A stretch of 64,000 bases of DNA from Strobilurus pachycystidiatus. Taxonomy: Eukaryota; Basidiomycota; Agaricomycetes; Agaricales; Physalacriaceae. Position numbers and translations under genes: made by a program. The notes beneath the pieces were generated by a model. The model was not told the origin of the DNA and ran no database searches. It worked only from the letters and a program-made list of their open reading frames with translations. The DNA lies in contig JAHLMK010000002.1 of the NCBI GenBank assembly GCA_019915135.1, forward strand, positions 2,356,001-2,420,000. The letters are read 5' to 3'. This document shows positions 1-9,304 of the stretch, in pieces. Position 1 is the stretch's first letter, and each line of letters opens with the position of its first letter.

Positions 1-41
1 CATTCTAAACATATTACGCTATGCTCACTAGTCTATTCCAG

Positions 42-761
42 ACATGGGTCTGATCAACAAAATCATGAACGAGCATGACCCAAGGAACAGCCAGGCCCGC
101 TTCACCGATCATCCTGCGTTTGTGCAGTCGAGCCCTATCCATGATCTCCTCGCACCGTATGAGGTCAAGATGAACCCCGGCTGTGACGCGCTCCCTTGGA
201 ACCATCTTGATTTCTTCTATACCAGTATTGGTTGCGCAATTTGAGATCTCAACTCCATCTTTGGTATCCCTCGGGTGACTGTAGACGTCCTTCGCAAGTC
301 TACCCGTCTGTGCACCGCGTGCAAGTGTATGTTCTCTGTGGAAGGCTACCACCATCATTTGGATCGAAACATCTGTCAGAACTGGCCAGAGCCAGCGAGT
401 GGTACGTGTTGATTCTCATATTTTGGAATCTTAGACTGAACTCTGATTGATAGTGCGCACTATGCACCCTCATTTGGATGATGTTGAGACGCTGGAGCTC
501 CGCACCTTCCCGGACACTGTCGATCGACAAAATATTCCCGTCCAAGAGTTCCTTGATCATCCTCTCGGGCTGGCAATGATGTCTTGGAATTCACGCTTAG
601 GCATTCCCAGAGACGTGTGGTCTTTAGTCTTTACTGCGTACACTGCTTGTTCTTCCTGTAGACTTGTTCGTACTTTCCCCGCTCATATTGCTCATCTGGG
701 TGGTAGTCTGGATGGTAGTTGTACGGACATTGGTGAAAAAGGCGCAACACTTGCGACCTAA
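42..761 (+). pseudogene. Cys/His two-module family, copy A (5'-incomplete, nonsense-disrupted)
   Basis: Two exons are visible, 42-401 and 454-761, joined by a phase-1 intron; upstream exons lie outside the window. The product aligns with the copies at 1082-2203 and 2351-7971: an FNS-type motif, then C-x2-C-x-C with a downstream His-Leu and Cys (codons from 311), then a WNSRLGIPRDVW motif and C-x2-C-x8-H-x2-H before a Cys and TDIG near the end. The reading frame is unbroken except for one TGA at 242-244, between residues matching LAL and DFNS of copy B, where copy B has a CGT Arg codon. A single CGA-to-TGA change explains the break. Family function is unknown; the Cys/His pattern suggests zinc binding (inference). 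Read-through or an unrecognised splice around the TGA is possible but less likely. Confidence 0.6.
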
Positions 762-1081
762 AAAGTAGAGCCGGTTGTATATACATATCACTGCAAATTG
801 TTTCTTGAGACTACCGTCAAACTTGACATAGTGAACGCAATATAGATCCAGCTTGCACTGCCCGAATTTGGAAATATATTGAACGCCGTTTAAACTTACA
901 TAGGGCGGGGGCGGTCAAACTCTCTTTAAGACACCCGCCCGTACCGGTTCTTGCAACTCTGGATGAGAATCCATTGCGAAATGGGTGCGAACTTGACTGC
1001 TTCTCCGATGCGTCTGGTGCGGAAGAGTCCTCGTACAGGCTACTACAATGCTATAAAGGTCAACTACAATGCCGACTCTCC

Positions 1082-2203
1082 ATGGCGAAGTCTACTTCCA
1101 ACCAACCCAAGCCAGCCACACTTTTTGAGTATCTTCTTGGTCCTTTACCACGTCTTCGTCGCCCCCGTCCTCCAACCCCTCCGTCTCCGCTTGCTTACCG
1201 ATCTTCTCAAAACATCCGTATTCCTGCTACTACCGTCAGCGACCACTCTGATTCGGAAGTTGACGCGGCCGAAGTTCTCCTCATGCTTACTTCACCGAGA
1301 GCGAAGCGCTTCCAGCGTGATACCTGGGTCGGGTTCTTCACGGAGGACGTTGCGAAAGCTAGGGCCCATCCTGGTAAGCTTGTTGTTCGTATTCGAAATG
1401 TCTATATTGGTCTCTCTCCGTAGATGACGAAATCACCTGGGCTGTTGCCAATGCGCATCATAATCACACCCTCCAAGGTACGCTCTCTAGCTCTGTATCA
1501 ATACTCTACCCTAATGTGTTCACTGTACAGATAATCCTGCCTTACACCCACTTTATCCAAATCAAATCACAGGTGTTCGTCACCCTCTTCTTCTTCGCTA
1601 TGATGTAGAGAGATCTCCACAAGCTAGAAACTGTGCTTATGCCCAGGTTCAACATGTCGCTTCCCCCATTGGCTTGGCTCTTCGTGATTTCAACTCTACT
1701 CTGGGCGTCACCGCCTCAGCTCTTGCCGGGGTCTTCGATAGCAATTTGAACTGCGACGTCTGTGGTTGCAACTTCTCACCGGACGGTTTCACGGACCATA
1801 TTGTTGAAAAGAAATACTGTGGAAACTGGTTTGTTTGCGCCAGTGGTAAGTCCTCGTCTTTCCCAGTGTATGCTGAATCTGACTCAGTGTGACTGTAGTG
1901 AATCAGAGGCTTGTCAATGCCGCCAAAGAGGCAGTGTTAGTCCCTCAGCGCACCTTCGCATTCGGACGCACTTGGGATGATCATGGAATGCTTGTCCAGT
2001 CTTTCGGGAGCTCTCCTTTAGAGCCCGCCTATATGGAGTGGAACTCGAGGGTCGGTCTCCCGGACGATGTCTGGGAGCTGGTAGCTACTGTAGAGGTATA
2101 TTGCTCGACCTGCCAGCTTGTGCGCACTCATCAGGCTCATAAAGCGCACCTGAACGCGCATGGGACCTGCACTGATATTGGGCAGAAGTATCGTATCGCT
2201 TGA
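1082..2203 (+). CDS. Cys/His two-module protein, copy B (intact, unknown function)
   Basis: Exons 1082-1373, 1424-1477, 1531-1845 and 1899-2203 give 321 residues, all junctions phase 1. I do not recognise the family. The N-terminal 95 residues are Pro/Ser-rich and basic. A GFFTEDVAKARA segment and an ITWAVANAHHN segment (exon 2) recur in copy C. The rest holds two related modules. Module 1 has FNSTLGVTASAL then C-x2-C-x11-H-x6-C. Module 2 has WNSRVGLPDDVWEL then C-x2-C-x8-H-x2-H-x6-C, closed by TDIG. The shared lead-in and ligand spacing imply an internal duplication. No signal peptide or membrane segment is seen. The start is the ATG that begins MAKSTSNQPKP; an upstream ATG in the same frame (974) would add residues unlike copy C. 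A nucleic-acid or protein-binding role is only a guess. Confidence 0.7.
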
Positions 2204-2350
2204 TTTGTTTCTGCGTAGAATAGAGGTACAGAAGACTCGCTTGTAGCTTACAATCTAGTTGAGCTCCGTCAGATTTATCTTGAACCGTTGTGAGTATAAA
2301 TGTGAACGCCGTGTAGTCTTTCCAGTCCTTGGGACGGATGTGAGAGTCAA

Positions 2351-5300
2351 ATGGAACAGCATCGTCAAAGCTCCGTGCTCTCTGGAGGGAAATTTGATAA
2401 AAGAGAAGGGGAGAACAGTCTCTCTCTTAGCAGACGCTCGCAATTCCTCTTGATGTCCAGCCCAACACCTCCTTTGCCTCTTTCAGGACAGGCTCCGCAC
2501 CCTGAAGGCCAGACACCGCCCCTTCGTGATCCAAGCTGGCAAGGTTTCTTCCCAGAAGATATCGCCAAGATACGCGCTGAAACCCGTGAGTTCAAAGTCC
2601 TCCTACTTGACGAGGTACTAACTTGCGACATAGTATCTCAGGGATACATCTGGGCTGTGTCAAATGCTCATCGTAATCGACTCTTTGAACGTATGCTTTC
2701 TGTCATGACTCGGTCGTGGACCTGTCACGAGATCGCGCACGAACTATAGATTGGGTGCGCCACACAGGAGAGAACTTATCCCGAAGAACAGGTCGCGCCA
2801 TCACGGGAGTTGCCGATGGAACGCGATCAGATCCCTACGCGCCTCGCCGCGCCTCGCTAGTCGGACCAACGACACATCCGTCGGCCGCCTCCCTCGATTC
2901 CCGCCACTCCGTACGAGCGACGCCCCATTGGGTCGAGGAATGACTCAATGATCGCTATCTTCTGATCAGTCCCGCATGGCATGGGCGGCGGCCCGCCCTA
3001 TCCCGCTTCATCCCGCCCTATCCCGCTTCATCCCGCCTTATCCCGCCCATCGTCCAATCAGCGGTGCTCGATCTAGCGCGCCTTCCTTGCTCGATCAAAG
3101 GTACCATGCGCTACCGCAGCACATCGCTCCCGACGCGTCGGGAGCGCTCCCGACGGAACCTTCGAGAAGAGGAGTTATTCATCAAGAGGTCGACGTATAA
3201 ATACAGACGCTCTTTGTAGTAGATAGTCAGACTTCGTCCTTATCAAGTTTCCTTCCGCATTCTCTTGCCGGATACTCTGACTCCCTCTGAGCAAGGGCTC
3301 CCCCCATGCCCTCCCTCGGTGACTCCGGTATCGCCCCCCACTCCTCGAACGAAGGATCTCAATGCGCCACATCTCGGACCGGGTCCGATGAAGCGCGCGA
3401 CACCAGGAGACGGGGTCTCCTGGGTGTTCACTCTCTGGGCGATACGGAGGAGCATCCGTCGAGGTCCTCCGCGATCCCTCCCAAGCGACTGGACGGAAGC
3501 GTCCCGGAGATATGCGTGTTGTGCCCGCAGGAAAGCCACGGTTGGAGCGTAGAGGCGCGCCATCGTGAGCGAGTCCTTGTCACGGCGGGATCAGGTCGTA
3601 ACAATAGGACGAAGTCTCCCTACTGCCCGTACAACACCATATCAATAACTCAAGGCCCGTTCACAACAACTACTCTGGTACTCAGCACCACCTCGCACGA
3701 AGCTCCCTCCCTCGATCCACTCGACCAAACCGACATCCGGTTATTCTCCCAACTCCGATATGTCTCCTCTCAGGTGACGATCTTACGCGACGAAGAGGAG
3801 GGGACACCACCCCACCTAGAAGTAGCACGAAGGGTACTACGGATAATGGACGTGGTCCACCAAATATCTCGAACAGTGGAGGACTGGCCCCTCCTCCGTT
3901 CCTTTGTAAAAGGGTATACACTTGCCCTGGCAACATTCTCACAGATATCCGGGGGACACCTCCCCGCCTCGCAACGACGAACCCGACGACACCTGCACCA
4001 TTTCTCCCAGTGCTATCTGGAGAAACCCCTTCGACGAATACGGTCCCCTGGGTTCATCAGAGAACTTCCCATCGAACCGATATACTCAATCGAATCACCA
4101 TTGACTAGTAATGGAGTGGTTCGTTATAATCCTCTCTCAAAGGAACTCCAACGTCGTTCCCGTTTACAAAGACGCAATGCTCGAAACCCTTCCAACAGCG
4201 TCTGGCGCGAAATTCACTACGTCGACGACGTTGTATTCTTCCTCGACGAAAAAGAGGACTGATGGGTTTCGCGCAACGCGCCCCCCCCATTTTCGGAAAC
4301 AACATTTATTCGGCACGGACAACCCAGGACTCAGATAATTAGGCAATTCGACAGGGCCCCGCGTAACGAAAGACGGTCCTCAGAACCTCGGGGAGGTCGA
4401 ACTGGAAAACGCGAAGAGAAATAGAGGGCTCCCACCCAGCGGAAGCGGTAACCCAACCACTCGGCGATCAGGGCCGAGGGCCCGATCCCACGAACCGCGT
4501 TGCAATCAGTCGATCGCGACGCGCGAACGCGACAAGTTCCGACACCTCACCAAAGGTCCTCGACCTAGGAGAATTGTCTCCTCGCTCGACCAACACCCGA
4601 CGACATCAAGACAGGTGCATAGATTTATAAAAAGTACAAGAGGCGCGGATCGAGAACTACTATCGAAGACGTATTGGGTCCATGCCCGTACCTATGCATT
4701 CAAAAAATCCCCACGACATCCCCTCGAAGCGACCACATCCCTCACCAACCCTGCGCCGAGTCCATCGACCGGGACCACTCCTCAAAAGTCATGTTCCAAC
4801 GGGTCGCCGATCCTGGGGTCTCCTCCGCAGTCATGAACTCATGAAAACAGGCGGCAATGGCCGGATCCCGCTCCGACGCCCAAAGGATGGCAATGAGGCG
4901 ACGGATGGAGAGGTGATCCCAGAGATAGCGAAGGATGAGGTCGAAGGCGTCGACACAGTACATCGTCGTGTCCGGCGCCGACCCAGGAAAGGCATTGACT
5001 AAAAAGTCCAAGGAAAACATCCCGGTTAGTAAAGTATCGCGAGGCGATAGACGAAAACCACACCGTGAGGGGCGAACAGGAGCCAAGCACAGGTCGAGAA
5101 CGCCCGCAGGGTAGCCGAAGGAGACGGGCGCGTCAAAGCCCACCACGACAAGGGCGGACGAAAGAACACCTTCCCCAAATGTGCGATCGATGAGCGAAAC
5201 AGGACGAACTAGGAAAACGACTCCGTTAAAACCAACCTCGGGGCCAAAAGGAAAAGAGGCTTACTAGTGAAGCCCATACCAAGGGATCAGTAATCTCTTT

Positions 5301-7971
5301 CGACGATGTCGAGGCCATTCGGAGGGCCTCGGTTATGCAACCGACACAGCGCGACCAGGCCTCCACGATCGCGGGTGAAGGGCGAGCAATATCACCTCGC
5401 ACCCAAACCAGGAAACCGTCCCGGGACAGCAAACGAATTCCGTTGACCACCAGCGGGGCCGACACGAAGAGAGTGCTCAAACGACGAGGGGTAGACACCC
5501 GCGGAGGAGTAGGCGAGCGAGTGGGCGAGCGCAACAACGAAGACACGGACGACATGGCAGGAAAGGAATGAGGAAGGAATTGGACGCAGAAAGAGTTTTT
5601 GTACTCCAATCCCTTCCTGGAGGCCCTGCCGGGAATTACCTTCCCGTCCCCCAGAATCAGGACGATTCCCGAATCAGAAAACTTTAAGCTTTGGACAGTT
5701 GGGACGAACCGGATTCTCGACATATATTCGACGGAGGCGCGCTAAGAACTTCCGCTGGATTAGGAAATTACCGTCCTCGAAAAGGACGATCCAGTATGAG
5801 AAAATGCCATCGGCAGAAGTTAACGACATCGGGGTCTGAGCGCGCGGCGTTCCAAACAGATCTCTAGGGAACGGCGATCATTGATAAGGCGCCTTGACGA
5901 AATCAGGCGTCGGGAAATCGCTGGAGTACGACGGGATGCCTACGCCACCACTCTATTCGGACTGTCCTATACCAAGCGGAGAGGCCTCCCGGCGTGAAGA
6001 GGCGTGCACGGCCATGTGACGAACGCGCCTGTAACCCACTCAAATCCAGGGACCCGCATTGTACCCGAAAGAAGTCACAGCTAAAAGAAGCGCACAGCCT
6101 TGGGCTCGTATCAAGAAACCAACGAACGTGCGGGCCCTTGTCCATTAAACTTTCGGTCTCCACCAAAATCAGCACTGGACGGGGGATTCCCCAGAGAATC
6201 CCCAGGAGTATGACGCCCGTCACGTTGGGGATGACTCGACTGAATGTCCGACTCGGACTTGGTCCTTTCCCAAAATCGAAAAGGCGCTGCCTACGGAAGC
6301 TCCTCTTACGTTTCTCGGGACGAGAAACTTAAAGAGGGGATATTGTCATGACTCGGTCGTGGACCTGTCACGAGATCGCGCACGAACTATAGATTGGGTG
6401 CGCCACACAGGAGAGAACTTATCCCGAAGAACAGGTCGCGCCATCACGGGAGTTGCCGATGGAACGCGATCAGATCCCTACGCGCCTCGCCGCGCCTCGC
6501 TAGTCGGACCAACGACACATCCGTCGGCCGCCTCCCTCGATTCCCGCCACTCCGTACGAGCGACGCCCCATTGGGTCGAGGAATGACTCAATGATCGCTA
6601 TCTTCTGATCAGTCCCGCATGGCATGGGCGGCGGCCCGCCCTATCCCGCTTCATCCCGCCCTATCCCGCTTCATCCCGCCTTATCCCGCCCATCGTCCAA
6701 TCAGCGGTGCTCGATCTAGCGCGCCTTCCTTGCTCGATCAAAGGTACCATGCGCTACCGCAGCACATCGCTCCCGACGCGTCGGGAGCGCTCCCGACGGA
6801 ACCTTCGAGAAGAGGAGTTATTCATCAAGAGGTCGACGTATAAATACAGACGCTCTTTGTAGTAGATAGTCAGACTTCGTCCTTATCAAGTTTCCTTCCG
6901 CATTCTCTTGCCGGATACTCTGACTCCCTCTGAGCAAGGGCTCCCCCCATGCCCTCCCTCGGTGACTCCGGTATCGCCCCCCACTCCTCGAACGAAGGAT
7001 CTCAATGCGCCACATCTCGGACCGGGTCCGATGAAGCGCGCGACACCAGGAGACGGGGTCTCCTGGGTGTTCACTCTCTGGGCGATACGGAGGAGCATCC
7101 GTCGAGGTCCTCCGCGATCCCTCCCAAGCGACTGGACGGAAGCGTCCCGGAGATATGCGTGTTGTGCCCGCAGGAAAGCCACGGTTGGAGCGTAGAGGCG
7201 CGCCATCGTGAGCGAGTCCTTGTCACGGCGGGATCAGGTCGTAACACTTTCCTTTCGACTGACCTGCAAAACAAAAGACTGATCCCTACATAGGTGAGCG
7301 GAGACGCCACCCTTTGCATCCAGACCATTGGGGTCCTGGCCACGGAGTCGACCACTGGGTCATGTTTCGATATCTGCATCCGTTTCATATGGAGTGTGCG
7401 TACGCCCATGATATGCATGTCGAAACTCCGGTTGGCCAAGCCCTCATCTACTTCAACTCAACCATGGGCATCCCGCTCACGGCTTGGTCGAATGTCATCG
7501 CCAGTACTGTCTTTTGTGATGTCTGCTTCTGTCATTTTTCGGGAAATGGGTATATGGACCATTTAGTTGATGGTCAATTCTGTGGCAATTGGTTCGTTCG
7601 TGAAGCTGGTGAGTATCTGTCATCCTTTGTCGGTCAAAGTATTTCTCATTACCGTCTCTGGAGTAGTGAACGACAGAATTATCACCGAGGCTCGTGGAGC
7701 GAAGCTTGTCGATGTACCCAAGCGTACCTTCCCCACCGGCTACGATTGGCTAAACCATAACATGGAGATCAAGTTCTTCCACGAATCTCCCCTCGAACCA
7801 GCTTTCCTGGAATGGAACTCCCGAGTTGGAGTTCCCGACGATGTCTGGGAAACTATCGCCACGGTGGAAACATACTGTAGAACGTGCAAGCTTGTGCGCT
7901 CGATGGAGGCCCATGAGGCTCATCTCTCCGGCGGTGTCTGCACAGATATCGGCCAGAGTACTCGTCGTTAG
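2351..7971 (+). CDS. Cys/His two-module protein, copy C (split by an intronic LTR retrotransposon)
   Basis: Exons 2351-2585, 2634-2690, 7294-7608 and 7667-7971 join in frame to 303 residues. Exons 3 and 4 are 315 and 305 nt, exactly as in copy B, and all junctions are phase 1. Intron 2 (2691-7293) is 4603 nt because it contains the complete LTR element 2701-7246. Removing the element and one 5-bp duplication leaves a normal 52-nt intron. Module 1 (FNSTMGIPLTAW, then C-x2-C-x11-H-x6-C) and module 2 (WNSRVGVPDDVW, then C-x2-C-x8-H-x2-H-x5-C) are intact. The start at 2351 keeps a LLMSSP stretch that resembles LLMLTSP in copy B; 2453 is an alternative. The element lies in the same orientation, so its LTR poly(A) signal may truncate the mRNA. 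Confidence 0.6.
2701..3603 (+). repeat. 5' LTR of the non-autonomous element
   Basis: It starts TGTCATGACT and ends TAACA. It contains short tandem CCCGCCCTATCCCGCTTCAT-like units (about 2993-3045), a CCAATCA box (about 3053), a 22-bp perfect palindrome (3125-3146), TATAAATA at 3196-3203 and the presumed RNA start at about 3229. Confidence 0.95.
3196..3240 (+). promoter_or_regulatory. LTR core promoter and self-primer sequence
   Basis: TATAAATA at 3196-3203 is followed 33 nt later by AGACTTCGTCCT (3229-3240). This 12-mer is perfectly complementary to the primer-binding site at 3606-3617. That is the layout expected if the RNA begins at about 3229 and its 5' end folds back as primer, as known for Tf1/sushi-type elements. 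The RNA start itself is inferred. Confidence 0.75.
3306..4262 (+). CDS. 318-codon ORF of the non-autonomous element, starting inside the 5' LTR
   Basis: The first ATG after the presumed RNA start (3229) is at 3306. It opens a 318-residue frame that leaves the LTR at 3603, crosses the primer-binding site and ends at 4262. The first 99 residues are LTR-encoded and Ser/Arg/Pro-rich. The rest contains a possibly folded segment (LEVARRVLRIMDVVHQISR) followed by Arg-rich stretches. No zinc knuckle, protease or polymerase motif is present; a terminal YVDD resembles a reverse-transcriptase motif but lacks all the others. It may be a real small protein, a degraded gag or a chance frame in GC-rich DNA. 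Homologues conserved in other copies of the element would decide. Confidence 0.35.
   Translation: MPSLGDSGIAPHSSNEGSQCATSRTGSDEARDTRRRGLLGVHSLGDTEEHPSRSSAIPPKRLDGSVPEICVLCPQESHGWSVEARHRERVLVTAGSGRNNRTKSPYCPYNTISITQGPFTTTTLVLSTTSHEAPSLDPLDQTDIRLFSQLRYVSSQVTILRDEEEGTPPHLEVARRVLRIMDVVHQISRTVEDWPLLRSFVKGYTLALATFSQISGGHLPASQRRTRRHLHHFSQCYLEKPLRRIRSPGFIRELPIEPIYSIESPLTSNGVVRYNPLSKELQRRSRLQRRNARNPSNSVWREIHYVDDVVFFLDEKED
3606..3617 (+). other. Primer-binding site (self-priming type)
   Basis: AGGACGAAGTCT lies 2 nt inside the 5' LTR and is the exact reverse complement of LTR positions 3229-3240. No tRNA 3' end was needed to explain it. Confidence 0.75.
4742..6223 (-). other. Series of antisense ORFs inside the non-autonomous element
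   Basis: Three minus-strand frames lie in order: 6223-5903 (106 codons), 5723-5226 (165 codons; internal ATG at 5554 begins a Ser/Pro-rich stretch followed by LVVNGIRLLSRDGFLVWVRG) and 5146-4742 (134 codons, including DAFDLILRYLWDHLSIRRLI). The last two have amphipathic, protein-like composition and could be exons of one spliced antisense gene. No family was recognised. The sense strand over the same stretch (4263-6343) has only short frames. Confidence 0.25.
6331..6343 (+). other. Polypurine tract of the non-autonomous element
   Basis: AAAGAGGGGATAT abuts the 3' LTR. The last 11 bases plus the first 10 of the LTR match the autonomous element at 8886-14869 exactly. Confidence 0.85.
6344..7246 (+). 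repeat. 3' LTR of the non-autonomous element
   Basis: Copy of 2701-3603 at a constant offset of 3643, with no difference noticed on inspection. It follows the polypurine tract directly and is followed by the duplicated target CTTTC. Confidence 0.95.
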
Positions 7972-8186
7972 TTCTATCGTACATACATGTACCCAAGTGA
8001 TCTAGTCTTGAACCAATGTAGTACATTGCCTGATGTCCATTCATCTGCACGTAACCAAAGCCTGAAGAATTATCTAGCAAGCCAGTCAGCACACAAATGA
8101 ACGGGTAATAGATACCAAGGGAGACTCACATCGGGGAGACGTGGATGGCCTCTGATCAGCCTCGTACATCGGACTAGGATGCGGAC

Positions 8187-8865
8187 TTAGAGCTTGGCAA
8201 TGGCGCCGCGCCGACGGACACTGAGTGCGTTAGAGTAGGGCGATTTTGAGGACGAGGGACGAGGTGGCGTCATGGGCCGACCGTGGTGGTGGCTCGAGCT
8301 AGGCCGCGAATTGGAATGGTATTTGTGCTGCATGTGGTCGTCTGCGTACCCCACAGAGGACACAGGTGAGGACATGGAATAGCCTGTGGTCGGACGACTG
8401 TGACTATCGGGGGAGAGTGAAGACGATGAATGCTCCATAGGCATAGATGAGAACGGCGAAGAGGTATAAGAAGTGTTAATGGTCGGAGTGGGGCGAGTGT
8501 AGCCAGGATTGTGATTACTGGGATTCAAAAGAGAAGAAAGACTGCCGTTAGACGAGCCGCTGCTGACAGGTGAGAAAGACCAATTGTTTCCAGGACCGAG
8601 ACCAAGAGCAGAACGCGGAGGGGGTATATTGAGCGCGTCTGTCGATTCGCGCTTGCGGGGCTTGGGAAGACGCGGAGAAACGCGCCGTTTTGAAGTTGGC
8701 GATGACCTTTTGAAAGGGAAGCGGGGCTGGGAGGACTCAGTTGAGGATACGGAGGAAGGCGGTAGCACCGGGACACGTCTCCCAAGTACGGTTATTGTGA
8801 GTGTCTCTACAGCAGAGTCAGAGGACAGCAAACGGGTCTGAGATTGGAACGCACCTTTTCAAGCA
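8187..8865 (-). pseudogene. C-terminal part of an unrecognised Ser/Pro-rich protein, cut off by the Gypsy insertion
   Basis: An open frame of about 214 residues ends at 8187. It is rich in Ser, Pro, His and Arg, with basic patches (KRRVSPRLPKPRKRES) and stretches such as SSGSSNGSLSSLLNPS, typical of the disordered tail of a fungal regulatory protein. Upstream, a LMKANKLLEK segment runs directly into the 5-bp target duplication of the retroelement at 8881-8885. A 48-nt GTGCGT...GTAG intron may link the two, but I could not make the phases agree, so the original structure is unresolved. Host sequence continues at 14870. The gene may be recently disrupted or already decayed. Confidence 0.4.
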
Positions 8866-8885
8866 ACTTGTTTGCCTTCATCAGC

Positions 8886-9304
8886 TGTCAGCGTCGGGCC
8901 TATTCGTCTATAGCGAGGGCGCACGAGGCAACGACTGGAGAGCGGTGTGAAGGGTGGTGTATTGAATCCCGGGGGAAAGACAACGGTTCTCTGAAGAACT
9001 ACTCTACTGACTACTGACTCTTTTATACAGTTCCCGACGCCCGACGCCCGATGGGCGCGGGTGCGCCCCTCTGACTCATTCCCGAGTCATCGCACGAGTC
9101 ATCGCGCCATCCCGCCCGTGATTGGTCGGGAGCGCGCCCTATCCCGCCCGATCCCGCTTTCCCGTCGGCCGAGCTCCGCCACCATGTGCTACCGTCGGAC
9201 GGCCGTCGGATAGATCCCGACGATGGGCGTGATACCGTTGCTCCCGCCCGCGCAGGCGTCGCCTTCGATCGGCTAGGCGTCGGTGGCGCAGTCAAGTCAT
9301 GACA
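8886..9304 (-). repeat. 3' LTR of the Gypsy element
   Basis: On the minus strand it starts TGTCATGACT and ends with TGACA; identical by inspection to 14451-14869. The pol frame runs through the PPT and about 280 bp into this repeat before stopping at 9023. Confidence 0.95.

Larger units (their letters stand above)
2701..7246 (+). mobile_element. Non-autonomous LTR retrotransposon (Ty3/Gypsy-related, no gag-pol)
   Basis: Two direct 903-bp repeats (2701-3603 and 6344-7246) begin TGTCATGACT and end GTAACA. They enclose 2740 bp and are flanked by the 5-bp target-site duplication CTTTC (2696-2700 and 7247-7251). The interior has no recognisable protease, reverse transcriptase, RNase H or integrase. 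It keeps a primer-binding site 2 nt after the 5' LTR and a polypurine tract before the 3' LTR. The PPT/LTR junction is the same as in the autonomous element at 8886-14869. The LTRs look identical along their length and encode identical ORFs, so insertion is probably recent. It best fits a large retrotransposon derivative that depends on a related Gypsy element for its proteins. Confidence 0.93.

Noticed and set aside
4215..4262. YVDDVVFF at the end of the 318-codon ORF, resembling the reverse transcriptase YxDD box
   Set aside because: It is followed by a stop within about ten codons and none of the other reverse transcriptase motifs precede it.
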